From: Bacteroidaceae bacterium
GTDB lineage: Bacteria > Bacteroidota > Bacteroidia > Bacteroidales > Bacteroidaceae
Reading direction: 5' to 3'
Assembly: GCA_017940185.1 (NCBI GenBank)
Contig: JAGAZE010000034.1
Span: 1-64,000 of the forward strand
Length of the DNA stretch: 64,000 nucleotides
Shown: piece by piece, positions 18,250 to 27,286 of the stretch
Numbering within the stretch: position 1 is the stretch's first letter
Layout: every line of letters starts with the position of its first letter
Notes under the pieces: model-generated
The model's database searches: none
What the model saw: only the letters and a program-made list of their open reading frames with translations
What the model was told of the DNA's origin: nothing
Program-made: the position numbers and the translations under genes

Positions 18250-19002
18250 ATGCTCCACGTACGCGACCTCCACGCCCGCATCGGCGACAAAGAGATACTG
18301 AAAGGCATCGACCTCGACATTCTTCCTGGCGAGACCCACGCCATCATGGGTCCCAACGGCAGCGGCAAGTCGACGCTGTCTGCCGTGCTCGTGGGCAACC
18401 CCACCTACGAGGTGACTGCCGGTACGGCCATCTTCCGCGGCAAGGACCTGCTGGCGATGAAGCCCGAGGAGCGCGCCGCAGAAGGGATGTTTCTCTCCTT
18501 CCAATACCCGGTGGAGATTCCCGGCGTGTCGATGACCAACTTCCTGAAGGCTGCCATCAACGCCAGGCGCAAGTATCATGGCGAGCCGGAGCTGAAGGCG
18601 GCCGAGTTTATCAAGCTGATGAACGACAAGCGCGGCATCGTGGAGCTTGACGCCAAGTTCACCCGTCGCAGCGTGAACGAGGGCTTCAGCGGCGGCGAGA
18701 AGAAGCGCAACGAGATATTCCAGATGGCAATGCTCGAACCCATGCTCGCCATCCTCGACGAGACCGACAGTGGACTCGATGTCGACGCCATGCGCATCGT
18801 GGCAGAGGGCGTCAACAAGCTACGCAACGAAGAGAACGCACGCATCGTCATCACTCACTACGACCGACTGCTGGAGATGATACGCCCCGACGTGGTGCAC
18901 ATACTCTATCAGGGCAGGATAGTGAAGACGGGCGGCGCCGAACTGGCCACGACCATTCAGCAACGGGGCTACGACTGGATAAAAGGAGGCAAAGATGAAT
19001 AA
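18250..19002 (+). CDS. sufC: Fe-S assembly ATPase SufC
   Basis: A 250-residue ABC-type ATPase of the SufBCD scaffold. Walker A is GPNGSGKST (residues 34-42), the signature region is SGGEKKRNE, and Walker B is MLAILDETDSGLD, with the SufC-typical ETDSGLD instead of the usual transporter motif. The length is normal. Its stop overlaps the sufD start by 8 bases, so the two are translationally coupled. sufB lies on the other strand, 3.8 kb away. Confidence 0.97.
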   Translation: MLHVRDLHARIGDKEILKGIDLDILPGETHAIMGPNGSGKSTLSAVLVGNPTYEVTAGTAIFRGKDLLAMKPEERAAEGMFLSFQYPVEIPGVSMTNFLKAAINARRKYHGEPELKAAEFIKLMNDKRGIVELDAKFTRRSVNEGFSGGEKKRNEIFQMAMLEPMLAILDETDSGLDVDAMRIVAEGVNKLRNEENARIVITHYDRLLEMIRPDVVHILYQGRIVKTGGAELATTIQQRGYDWIKGGKDE

Positions 19003-20362
19003 CGACCACGCTGCCCTGCACCAATATATATCGCTCTACGAGCAGGCAGGCACTATGCTGTGCCAGCACTCGGCACCGCTGATGAACGCCTTGCGCGACG
19101 GGGCCCTCAGCGCGCTGAAGACCCACGGACTGCCCACACGCAAGACGGAAGCATACCGATATACCGACGTGGCGGCAATGCTCGAACCAGACTACGGGCT
19201 CAATCTGCAACGACTCGACTTGCAGGTAGACCCGCGACAGGTGTACAAATGCGAGGTGCCCGGCATGAAAAGCCAGCTCCACTACATGGTCAACGACCGC
19301 CTGAGAGAGGAGAGAGAAGAGAGAAAAGAGGAGGACCATGCAGGCAGCACCGATGGCATCCGGGTGGTGTCGCTGCGCGAAGAGGCACTGCACAACCCGC
19401 AACAGCTGGCACAATACTATGGCAAGCTGGCGCGTGTGGACGACGACAGCCTCACAGCACTTAACACCCTGCTGGCACAAGACGGACTATTCATACACAT
19501 ACCCCGCGACACACAGGCTGCCGACACGCTGCAAGTCATCAACCTGCTGTGCGGCAGCGTACCCATGATGATATGCCGTCGCGTGCTCATCGTGGTCGAG
19601 GCCGGAGCCAGGGCGAGTGTGCTCTTCTGCGACCACAACGCCGACGACACGCCTTTCCTCACCTCGCAGGTGGTGGAAGTTTTCGTGGGCGAGGGCGCAC
19701 AGCTCGACCTCTACTGCATGGAAGAGACGCACCAAGCCAACAACCGCCTCAGCAACCTCTACATAGAGCAGCAGGCCGACAGCCGCGTGACCCACCATGC
19801 CATCACACTGACAGGCGGCACCACACGCAACACCGCCGAGGTGCGGCTCGTAGGCGAGGGTGCCGAGTGCACACTCAACGGCTGCGTGATAGCCGACCGC
19901 CGGCAGCACACCGACAATCACACGCTCATTGCACATCAAGCCCCACACTGCAAGAGCGAAGAACTCTACAAATACGTGCTCGACGAGCAAGCCTCCGGCG
20001 CCTTTGCCGGACGCATACTGGTAGCCCCCGAGGCGCAGCACACCGACGCACACATGACCAATCAGAACCTGCTCACCAACCGTGAGGCACACGTGTGGTC
20101 GCAGCCCGAGCTCGTCATCCACGCCGACGACGTGAAATGCGCCCACGGCAGCACCACCGGACAGCTCAACGAGGCAGCACTATTCTACATGCAACAGCGC
20201 GGCATACCCCAGCGCGAGGCGCGTCTGCTGTTGGAGCAGGCCTTCATCAACGAAGTGGTGGAACGCATCGGGCTGCTGCCCCTGCGCGAGAGACTGCGCT
20301 TTCTGGTAGAGAAACGCTTCCGCGGCGAGCTCGACGCATGCAAACACTGCCGGAGGTGCTAA
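18995..20362 (+). CDS. sufD: Fe-S assembly scaffold subunit SufD
   Basis: A 455-residue partner of SufB and SufC. The N-terminal helical part (LKTHGLPTRKTEAYRYTDVA) and the C-terminal beta-helix, with CAHGSTTGQLNEAALFYMQQ and ending CKHCRRC, are SufD-typical. It overlaps sufC. No cysteine desulfurase gene (sufS) follows; a YitT gene comes 269 bases later, so sulfur donor genes must lie outside this cluster. Confidence 0.94.
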   Translation: MNNDHAALHQYISLYEQAGTMLCQHSAPLMNALRDGALSALKTHGLPTRKTEAYRYTDVAAMLEPDYGLNLQRLDLQVDPRQVYKCEVPGMKSQLHYMVNDRLREEREERKEEDHAGSTDGIRVVSLREEALHNPQQLAQYYGKLARVDDDSLTALNTLLAQDGLFIHIPRDTQAADTLQVINLLCGSVPMMICRRVLIVVEAGARASVLFCDHNADDTPFLTSQVVEVFVGEGAQLDLYCMEETHQANNRLSNLYIEQQADSRVTHHAITLTGGTTRNTAEVRLVGEGAECTLNGCVIADRRQHTDNHTLIAHQAPHCKSEELYKYVLDEQASGAFAGRILVAPEAQHTDAHMTNQNLLTNREAHVWSQPELVIHADDVKCAHGSTTGQLNEAALFYMQQRGIPQREARLLLEQAFINEVVERIGLLPLRERLRFLVEKRFRGELDACKHCRRC

Positions 20363-20631
20363 CAGCAGGAGAGTGCGAGCAGAGAGAAAAGGAAATGCCC
20401 TTTCCAACATTCAAGCCAATGTCATAACGACCCCAACGTTTCAGATAAGCCGAACCGATGCCAAGCCGAAGACAATGCCAAGCAAGCTTGAGCATTGTTG
20501 AGGCGCGAAAGAGGAAGACCAAATGTCAATGCTATGAAGTTTATTTCGATTGCTGAGGCGAGAACCGAAGGTCGCTGGCGCGAAAGCGGAAAAGCAAAAC
20601 GAAGAATGAAATTCAACGTCTACACACGAAT
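20363..20631 (+). other. intergenic stretch with hairpin and short dispersed repeats
   Basis: There is no gene here. It holds a hairpin at 20472-20498 and two short related motifs (ATTGTTGAGGCGCGAAAG near 20493 and GATTGCTGAGGCGAGAAC near 20549). A third relative occurs after the next gene (21544-21581). Confidence 0.6.
20472..20498 (+). terminator. probable terminator-type hairpin after sufCD
   Basis: ACAATGC and GCATTGT form the outer stem, with AAGC and GCTT pairing inside it. There is no T-run, so the terminator role is inference from position. Confidence 0.4.
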
Positions 20632-21528
20632 ATGAAAAAGCCAACCCTCACGCGCACCGAGCTGCGCCGCGAAGCTATCGACTATCTGATGATAGCCATC
20701 GGCATGATGAGCTACTGCATCGGTTGGTCGGTGTTCCTGCTGCCCAACAACATCACCACCGGCGGCGTGCCGGGCATCGCCTCCATCGTGGAATGGAGCC
20801 CTTTAGGCATCCCCGCACAGCTCACCTACTTTGCCATCAACGGCTGTCTGCTCATCGCTGCGCTGAAGGTGCTGGGGCTTAAGTTCTGCATGAAGACCAT
20901 CTACGGTGTCATCGTGCTCACCGCCTCGCTGGCATTGCTGCGTCCCTTCCTCACCGACGTACACCTGCTGCGCGACCAGCCTTTCATGGCCAGCATCATC
21001 GGAGCGGTGTTCTGCGGCAGCGGCGTGGGACTCGGACTGGTACACCACGGCAGCGGCGGCGGAACGGAGATAGTGGCGAGTATCGTCAACAAATACAAAG
21101 ACATCTCGCTGGGCCACGTCATCATGATGTGCGACATTGTCATCATCACCTCGTCGTACCTTGTGCTGCGCGACTGGGAGCGTGTGCTCTTCGGCTATGT
21201 GGTGCTCTATGTGTCGTCGTTCTGCGTCGACCAGGTGGTCAACTCCATGCGCCGCTCGGTGCAGTTCTTCATTCTCTCAGAGAAGAACGATGAGATAGCC
21301 CACCGCATACAGAGCGAGATGAACCGCGGCTGCACCTTTATTGACGGACAGGGTGCCTACAGCGGCCACGATGTGAAGATGCTCTTCGTACTCGCCAAAC
21401 GCAGAGAGAGCAGCCGCATATTCAACATCATCAAGGAAACCGACCCGCACGCCTTCGTATCGCAGAGTGCGGTCATCGGCGTCTACGGCAAAGGATTCGA
21501 CCCCTTTAAGGGCAAGAACAACGAATAG
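20632..21528 (+). CDS. YitT-family membrane protein (DUF161/DUF2179)
   Basis: A 298-residue inner-membrane protein. About five or six membrane helices (residues 15-190) include the family-typical FLLPNNITTGGVPGIASIV and the VHHGSGGGTEIVA loop. A soluble C-terminal DUF2179 domain follows (VQFFILSEKNDEIAHRI to the end). The function of YitT proteins is unknown; a transport role is often guessed. The gene stands alone, flanked by related short repeats on both sides. Confidence 0.9.
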   Translation: MKKPTLTRTELRREAIDYLMIAIGMMSYCIGWSVFLLPNNITTGGVPGIASIVEWSPLGIPAQLTYFAINGCLLIAALKVLGLKFCMKTIYGVIVLTASLALLRPFLTDVHLLRDQPFMASIIGAVFCGSGVGLGLVHHGSGGGTEIVASIVNKYKDISLGHVIMMCDIVIITSSYLVLRDWERVLFGYVVLYVSSFCVDQVVNSMRRSVQFFILSEKNDEIAHRIQSEMNRGCTFIDGQGAYSGHDVKMLFVLAKRRESSRIFNIIKETDPHAFVSQSAVIGVYGKGFDPFKGKNNE

Positions 21529-21543
21529 ATATATTTACTTCTA

Positions 21544-21581
21544 CAATCGCTGAGGCGAAAATGCAGGATGACATTCAACGG
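21544..21581 (+). repeat. short dispersed repeat, copy downstream of yitT-like gene
   Basis: AATCGCTGAGGCGAAAA followed by ACATTCAACGG resembles bases 20547-20618, where CGATTGCTGAGGCGAGAA and AAATTCAACG occur with about 45 extra bases in between. The two copies flank the YitT-type gene in direct orientation. Confidence 0.5.
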
Positions 21582-21678
21582 AAAAAACTTCGGTAATGAG
21601 TGTCACAAACGGACATGGGGTACGTATATAGGATAACGTGACTCGTTGTTCATACAACACTACAAACCTATCCGCACC

Positions 21679-24114
21679 ATGCAACACATCATCCCCCGTT
21701 TTTTTCTCCTCATCATTCTTCTCACCCCACTCTCCATTCTCCCTACCTCTTTCTCCCTCCGTGCCCAAACGCTCATCGGGCGCGTCGCCGACAGTTCCGG
21801 AAGTCCTGTCGGCTATGCCACGGTGAGCCTGCTGTCGAAGGGCGACTCTGCCTTCGTTGCCGGCACCACGACGGGCGACGACGGGCGCTTCAGCCTCGCC
21901 ACAGACAGAAAGGAGGGGCTGCTGCGTGTGAGCTGCATAGGCTACAAGACCCTGCTCGCTCCCTTCACGGGCAACGATGCGGGTACGCTGACGCTGCAGG
22001 CAGAAGCCACCGAGCTGCAGGGAGTGGAGGTGGCGGTGCAGAAGCGCTTCGTGAAACAGGACATCGACCGCCTGAGCTACGACGTGCAGGCAGACGAAGA
22101 GTCGAAGACCGTCACCGTGATGGACATGCTCCGCAAGGTGCCGCTGGTGACAGTGGACGGCGACGACAATATAAAGGTGAAGGGTTCGTCGGCGTTCCGC
22201 ATCTACAAGAACGGCCATCCCGACCCTTCGCTGACGCGCAATGCCAAGGAAGTGCTCAAAGCCATGCCTGCCTCGTCGGTGAAGCGCATCGAGGTCATCA
22301 CCGAACCCGGTGCACGCGAGGATGCCGAGGGCGTGGCCAACATACTCAACATCGTGATGACAGACACCAAGTCGATGGGTGGCATGACGGGTACGGTGGG
22401 TACGCATCTGTCGACATCTGGCTACAAGCAACTCACCACATTCCTGACCGCACAGAAAGGCAAGTTCACCACCTCGCTGCAGTATGGGCTGAACTTCATG
22501 ACAAAGCGCTCTACCAGGTCCCGCAACACCGGCGACTACTCCTTCACACAGACGGGAAACACCCTGCACACCGAAGCCAAGGGAACCAACAAGGGATACA
22601 TTCAATGGGCAGACCTCAGCGCAAGCTATGAGATTGACACGCTCAACCTGCTGTCGCTGTCGTTCGGCGGCATGATGTACCGCATCGATCCTATGGGCGG
22701 CGGCACGCAGACGATGTACGATGCCGAGGGCAATATGCTGTACAGCGTGTACAACCACTATACGTTCGACCAATACCTGAGTCACAGCTGGAACGGGCGT
22801 TTCGACTACGAGCACCGCACACGACGCAAGAACGAGGTGCTGACACTGAGCTACATGCTCGACTTCTCGCGCAACCCGACCGACCAACGCAACACATACG
22901 TCACCGAAGGCAGCGCACCGATGGACTACGACTACTCACGTCTCAACAAGCGGGAGCGCTTCACCGAACACACCTTCCAGGCAGACTGGGTGCGCCCCAT
23001 CACCAAACAGCACAAGATAGAGATAGGAGCAAAATATATCTACCGCCTCAACAGCAGCGACAACCTGATGGAATATCAACGACTCTCGCCCGAGCCCGCT
23101 ACGCTCTCTTCCGAGCATCGGCTCTTCGACCACACCACCCGCGTGGCAGCAGGATATGCCGACTACATGTTCACACACAAGCGTTGGTCGGCACGCGCCG
23201 GACTGCGCTATGAGTGGAGCCGCATGGAGGGACGCTTCCCCTCGGGCGACGGCGAACGCTACCACACCACACTGCGCGACTGGGTGCCACAGCTGTCGGT
23301 GAAGTGGCAGATAAGCGATGCACAGAGCCTGAAACTGAGTTACACCACTTCCATCAACCGCCCGGGAATAGGCTACCTGAACCCTGCCGTGGTGCGTGGC
23401 CCCAACAGCGTGAACTTCGGCAACGCCCACCTCTACAGCGCACGCATCTACAGCATCAGCCTCAACTACATGCTCGTGAGCCCCAGGCTGACACTCAGCG
23501 CACATCCCTATTATGCGTGGTCCGACCGTATGATAGTCCCCGTAGAGTCCGTACTTGACGACATACGCTACTCCACTTACGGCAATGTGGGTGTCAACCG
23601 CCGGCTGGCACTGTCGCTCTACGCACAATGGAAGCCGTGGAAGATGACAACGCTGACACTCAACATCACCCCGGAGCGCGTTGGCCGAGAGATGAGACAG
23701 GCAGGGCTGAAACTGCATTGCAACGACGTGCAGGTGTACGCCAACGTACAGCAGGAGCTATGGTGGAAGCTGCGCTTCTCTGCCAGTGTCAGCGGAGCAC
23801 TGGGAAGGCAGGCCGACAACGTGTACAACTACGACGGACACTACCTCCATACATTCTTTTCCTTGCAGCGCTCGTTCCTCAAGGAAGACCGCCTGACGGT
23901 ACGTCTACAGGCATTTGCACCCTTCAACAAGTACACAGAATATCACACCTACTACATCAACGGCGACCGACTGGGGCATCATCTCTACCTGAACAACGGC
24001 AACCAGTTCCGCATAAACATCTCGTACCGCTTCGGCAAGCTGAAGGCGCAGGTGAAGAAAGCCGCCAACAGCATACAGAACGACGATGTGGTGGGAGGCA
24101 TAAAGAGACAGTGA
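21679..24114 (+). CDS. outer-membrane beta-barrel receptor, TonB-dependent type
   Basis: About 811 residues. A signal peptide is followed by a carboxypeptidase-regulatory-like domain (LIGRVADSSGSPVGYATVSL, about 30-110), a plug-like region (VMDMLRKVPLVTVDGDDNI, RIEVITEPGAREDAEGVANI), and a long outer-membrane barrel (OMP_b-brl_3 type) ending HNDDVVGGIKRQ-like sequence. No SusD-type partner or TonB-box protein lies beside it, so the ligand is unknown. ATG 21679 is chosen because it directly precedes the hydrophobic signal; an upstream start at 21646 would add 11 polar residues. Confidence 0.88.
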   Translation: MQHIIPRFFLLIILLTPLSILPTSFSLRAQTLIGRVADSSGSPVGYATVSLLSKGDSAFVAGTTTGDDGRFSLATDRKEGLLRVSCIGYKTLLAPFTGNDAGTLTLQAEATELQGVEVAVQKRFVKQDIDRLSYDVQADEESKTVTVMDMLRKVPLVTVDGDDNIKVKGSSAFRIYKNGHPDPSLTRNAKEVLKAMPASSVKRIEVITEPGAREDAEGVANILNIVMTDTKSMGGMTGTVGTHLSTSGYKQLTTFLTAQKGKFTTSLQYGLNFMTKRSTRSRNTGDYSFTQTGNTLHTEAKGTNKGYIQWADLSASYEIDTLNLLSLSFGGMMYRIDPMGGGTQTMYDAEGNMLYSVYNHYTFDQYLSHSWNGRFDYEHRTRRKNEVLTLSYMLDFSRNPTDQRNTYVTEGSAPMDYDYSRLNKRERFTEHTFQADWVRPITKQHKIEIGAKYIYRLNSSDNLMEYQRLSPEPATLSSEHRLFDHTTRVAAGYADYMFTHKRWSARAGLRYEWSRMEGRFPSGDGERYHTTLRDWVPQLSVKWQISDAQSLKLSYTTSINRPGIGYLNPAVVRGPNSVNFGNAHLYSARIYSISLNYMLVSPRLTLSAHPYYAWSDRMIVPVESVLDDIRYSTYGNVGVNRRLALSLYAQWKPWKMTTLTLNITPERVGREMRQAGLKLHCNDVQVYANVQQELWWKLRFSASVSGALGRQADNVYNYDGHYLHTFFSLQRSFLKEDRLTVRLQAFAPFNKYTEYHTYYINGDRLGHHLYLNNGNQFRINISYRFGKLKAQVKKAANSIQNDDVVGGIKRQ

Positions 24115-24176
24115 CGGGCAGACGGGTTTTCTCATAGCATGACTTGTTCAAGCCTGTTCTCTCCGACATCACACAA

Positions 24177-24207
24177 CAGGGGCGGCATCGCAATGATGCC
24201 GCCCCTG
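24177..24207. terminator. bidirectional terminator between receptor and ferredoxin genes
   Basis: A perfect 13-bp GC-rich stem (CAGGGGCGGCATC and its complement) with a 5-base loop between convergent genes. Confidence 0.75.
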
Positions 24208-24228
24208 TATGGGTATCGTTCTTATGCC

Positions 24229-24396
24229 TTAGGGCAGGCTGATAGCCTCTGACGGGCATACACCGGCGCAAGTGCCGCACTCGGTGCATTCGTCGGGATT
24301 GATAGAATACTTTTCGCCTTCGGAGATAGCTCCTACGGGGCATTCGTCGATGCATGTGCCGCAAGCAATGCAGTCGTCGCTAATTACATAAGCCAT
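24229..24396 (-). CDS. 2[4Fe-4S] ferredoxin
   Basis: A 55-residue clostridial-type ferredoxin, an electron carrier in the cytoplasm. Two cluster motifs are visible: CIACGTCIDECPVGAI (Cys 10, 13, 16 and 20) and CTECGTCAGVCPSEAI. The length is typical. ATG 24396 (MAYVISDDCIACG) is the family start; upstream codons lie in the promoter region. The redox partner is not shown by context. Confidence 0.95.
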   Translation of the reverse strand: MAYVISDDCIACGTCIDECPVGAISEGEKYSINPDECTECGTCAGVCPSEAISLP

Positions 24397-24453
24397 AGTT
24401 GAATAATGTTTTTGTGTGAATAATTGCGTTCTGATACCTACTTTTAGGCGCTG

Positions 24454-24461
24454 CAAAGGTA
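24454..24461 (-). promoter_or_regulatory. -7 box of the ferredoxin gene
   Basis: TACCTTTG on the minus strand, 58 bases upstream of the ferredoxin start. No clear upstream TTTG. Confidence 0.5.
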
Positions 24462-24591
24462 GAGTTTTTTTTCTTTCTACCTAATAATAGGTAGTATTTT
24501 TTCCATTTGCCAATGGGTGAATGCTCATGCCGTGTGCAAGAATTCTTTCTCTAAAGGACAATAAGTGCGCCTGCAGCACGTTATACATGTG

Positions 24592-25341
24592 ATGAAACGC
24601 ATTTCACTCACCCTTATATATATATTGTGTATCGGTCTGTCGTGGGCTCATGCACAGGAGCGACGTGTGCAGAACCGTCCCTACACCGACCTGCGCCCGT
24701 TCCACTTCGGCGTGATTGTAGGCACCCATGCACAGGACATCGACTTCCGCAATGTGGGTCCTCACCTGGTAGAGACCGAGGAAGGCGGCATGGTGGAGAA
24801 GACCATCGTTACCGACCAAGACCGCTGGGACGTGGGCTTCACCGTAGGTGTGCTGGGCGAGTTCCGCCTCAGCGAATTCTTCCAGTTTCGCATAGCGCCG
24901 GCACTGCACTTCGGCACGCGACACCTCACGCTGCGCAACCTCACCGACCTCACCCCCGAAGGGTTGCCCATAGAGCAGCATCAGGAGATGAAGACCGCCT
25001 ACATGTCGTCGGCATTCGACCTCATCTTTGCCGCACCGCGCTTCAACAATCACCGGCCCTACATCATGGCAGGTATCAATCCGCTGGTCAATCTCTCGGC
25101 AAAGAGCGACGACTACATCAAGCTGAAACCCTTCGACCTCTGCGTGGAGGTGGGCGTGGGATGCGACTTCTACCTGCCCTTCTTCAAACTCAGACCCGAG
25201 CTGAAGTTCATGTACGGCCTGACCAACAGCATCGACAGCAAGCACGCCGACCAGCTGAAGGACCGCAACATGCGCATGTACACACAGTCGGTGGACAAAG
25301 CCACAACGAAGATGGTGGTGCTGTCGTTCTACTTTGAATAA
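24592..25341 (+). CDS. porT: PorT-like outer-membrane protein of the type IX secretion system
   Basis: A 249-residue protein with a signal peptide (ends WAHAQ) and an outer-membrane beta-barrel. It follows the PorT pattern: RVQNRPYTDLRPFHFGVIVG at the mature N-terminus, a GVLGEFRLSEFF segment, RPYIMAGINPLVNL, GVGCDFYLPFFKLRPELKF, and a terminal VVLSFYFE. PorT is a membrane component needed for type IX secretion in Porphyromonas and relatives. No other por genes are in the window. ATG 24592 is chosen as the codon that opens the signal peptide. Confidence 0.8.
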   Translation: MKRISLTLIYILCIGLSWAHAQERRVQNRPYTDLRPFHFGVIVGTHAQDIDFRNVGPHLVETEEGGMVEKTIVTDQDRWDVGFTVGVLGEFRLSEFFQFRIAPALHFGTRHLTLRNLTDLTPEGLPIEQHQEMKTAYMSSAFDLIFAAPRFNNHRPYIMAGINPLVNLSAKSDDYIKLKPFDLCVEVGVGCDFYLPFFKLRPELKFMYGLTNSIDSKHADQLKDRNMRMYTQSVDKATTKMVVLSFYFE

Positions 25342-25406
25342 ACCGAACAGCGAGCCTGTCTCTTATCTGCTTTACTACTCACTTTCATCTGTTGACTATT
25401 CCTCCT

Positions 25407-26288
25407 ATGAAAAAAATCAAATCCCTTTCCCTCAGCCTGCTCTTTCTGACTGTAGCCCTGTTTTCCAATGCCTCGTGCGAGTCTGCCAATCCCTTGTATC
25501 AGCAATGGACGATAGTGAACGACGACGGTACGACATCGGTCTTCGACTTCACCGACACCGCCTTCTATGTCGCTGCACAGATATATCCCGCCGACTATTG
25601 TGCGTCAGTGAACAACGCTTACGACCCAGGCGTATGCTACCAGAGCGAGCGCTATCCCATGCGTGTGATATTCGAGACCAAGACCAGCGGACGCATAGAA
25701 TATCAAGATGAATACATCGGCAAGTGGCACGAGAGGTGCACCTTCTCCGATCTCACCAAGAAGAGCGTGACACTGGTGTTCGAGGGCGAGTATGAGTGGA
25801 AACTCAGCGCTGCAAAAGAGCATATCGATGTCGTGAACCCCAACGGCCAGGAGCTGAACGTGGTAGACTTGAGCACCATTGTGAACTATCACGACCTCGT
25901 GCCTGACATTCTAAAGCGCGTGTGCGAGGGCAAGAACCTCAAGCAACTGGCAAAGCACACCGACCCCGAAGGCGACGAAAGCTACGAGACATGGGGCAGA
26001 AACATACAGCTGAAGGACGGCAAACTGACCAAGACGGGCAGCGACGCCCTCGGCATACACTACGCTATCGGGTTCGAGGTAAGCATCGTGTTCTCCGACA
26101 AGAAGCTCATCCCCATCTACGAGAAGCAGTTGGCACGCCTTGGCTACACCCTGAAAGCTACACGCAAGGTAGAAACCGGTACGATACGCGACTACGGCTC
26201 AGAAGAATGGAGTGAAGAGACTCCATCGCCCTACTACCTCTACGACGACGGAAAGGGTCTGTACCAATTGGTGATGACACTCATCTGA
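25407..26288 (+). CDS. secreted protein of unknown function
   Basis: A 293-residue product that I do not recognise. It has a signal peptide ending near FSNASCES; the Cys could be a degenerate lipobox, but -3 is Asn, so lipidation is doubtful. The first half is beta-rich with several Tyr/Trp (LYQQWTIVNDDGTTSVFDF, a lipocalin-like pattern at best). The second half is a mixed alpha/beta stretch. It lies 65 bases after porT and ends at a very strong terminator, so it may be co-transcribed with porT. ATG 25407 starts the hydrophobic signal. Confidence 0.75.
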   Translation: MKKIKSLSLSLLFLTVALFSNASCESANPLYQQWTIVNDDGTTSVFDFTDTAFYVAAQIYPADYCASVNNAYDPGVCYQSERYPMRVIFETKTSGRIEYQDEYIGKWHERCTFSDLTKKSVTLVFEGEYEWKLSAAKEHIDVVNPNGQELNVVDLSTIVNYHDLVPDILKRVCEGKNLKQLAKHTDPEGDESYETWGRNIQLKDGKLTKTGSDALGIHYAIGFEVSIVFSDKKLIPIYEKQLARLGYTLKATRKVETGTIRDYGSEEWSEETPSPYYLYDDGKGLYQLVMTLI

Positions 26289-26314
26289 CTCCACCCCACC
26301 GTAGACACCTCCTC

Positions 26315-26366
26315 ATAAGAGAAGCATCTCTGCTGCCGATCGCGGCAGCAGAGATGCTTCTCTTAT
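26315..26366. terminator. very strong bidirectional terminator (24-bp perfect stem)
   Basis: Two perfect complementary 24-base arms around the 4-base loop ATCG. It lies between the convergent unknown-protein gene and the phosphatase gene. The arms begin ATAAGAGAAGCATC and end in TCTTAT. Confidence 0.85.
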
Positions 26367-26406
26367 TGTCTATATCGTATAGCGCCTCGCCAGGATGGGC
26401 TCGGCC

Positions 26407-27246
26407 TTATTTCTTCTTCATATCGAGCACGAGTCGTCCCACCCAGATGCCGTGCTTTCCGTTCTGGTCGTTGCCTATCATCTTGCCGTCGGCATTGGGC
26501 GCATACTCCAACTTTTCCATATAGGTGTGAGAGTGTCCGCCGAGGAAGAGGTCGATGTTGCGTGTGGCGGCAATGATTTTCTTATCGTCGATGCCTAGCT
26601 CTTCCCATCCCATGTGGGAGATACAAATGACGAGGTCGCACTTCTTCTTCAGCTTCAGGTAGTCGGCTTCCTCCTGCGCCACCTTGATGGGGTCGAGGTA
26701 TTTCACGCCCTTGCATTTGTTCTCGTCAACGAGTCCTTCCATCTCCGGGTCGAGTGCGAACACGCCTATCTTCATGCCTTTGCGCTTCAGTATGATGTGC
26801 TTCTTCACCAGCCCTTCCACGGGTGTGCCCGTGAAGTCGTAGTTGGAGCACACGATGGGGAAGTTGGCCTTGCGGAAAATGCGTGCCATGTTTTCCAGTC
26901 CGAAGTCGAACTCATGATTGCCGATGGTGGAGCAATCGTAGCCCATGAGGTTCATCAGTCCTATTTCCACGTCGCCTTTATAGAGGTTGTAGTAGGGCGA
27001 ACCCTGGCTGAAGTCGCCGCTGTCGAAGAGCAGCAGGTCGGAATCTTTCGCCCGTTCTTCCTTTATCATGGCCACACGGCGCAGATAACCGCCGCGCCCG
27101 GCCAGCGACTGGTCCTTCAGATTGGGGTTCAGCGGATAGATACAGCTGTGTGTATCGTTGGTGTGCAGGATGAGCAACTGCTTGTTCTGCGCTGCCAGTG
27201 TGAGTGTGAAGAGGCAGCAGAAGGTGAGAGTCAGTATCTTTTTCAT
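26407..27246 (-). CDS. periplasmic metallophosphatase (5'-nucleotidase N-domain)
   Basis: A 279-residue secreted calcineurin-like phosphoesterase. A signal peptide (ends LTLAAQ) is followed by metal-binding motifs ILHTNDTHS, DSGDFSQGSP, GNHEFD (about 115) and GGHSHT (about 240). It equals the catalytic half of UshA-type 5'-nucleotidases and stops before the substrate-binding domain, which is encoded by the next upstream gene. Together they probably release nucleosides from external nucleotides. Confidence 0.92.
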   Translation of the reverse strand: MKKILTLTFCCLFTLTLAAQNKQLLILHTNDTHSCIYPLNPNLKDQSLAGRGGYLRRVAMIKEERAKDSDLLLFDSGDFSQGSPYYNLYKGDVEIGLMNLMGYDCSTIGNHEFDFGLENMARIFRKANFPIVCSNYDFTGTPVEGLVKKHIILKRKGMKIGVFALDPEMEGLVDENKCKGVKYLDPIKVAQEEADYLKLKKKCDLVICISHMGWEELGIDDKKIIAATRNIDLFLGGHSHTYMEKLEYAPNADGKMIGNDQNGKHGIWVGRLVLDMKKK

Positions 27247-27286
27247 GATGTTGTGGCTATGTTGGGATTGAATAAAATCGGTTGTC

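Noticed and set aside
21646..21678. Earlier start for the barrel receptor
   Set aside because: It adds polar residues before a complete signal peptide that begins at 21679.
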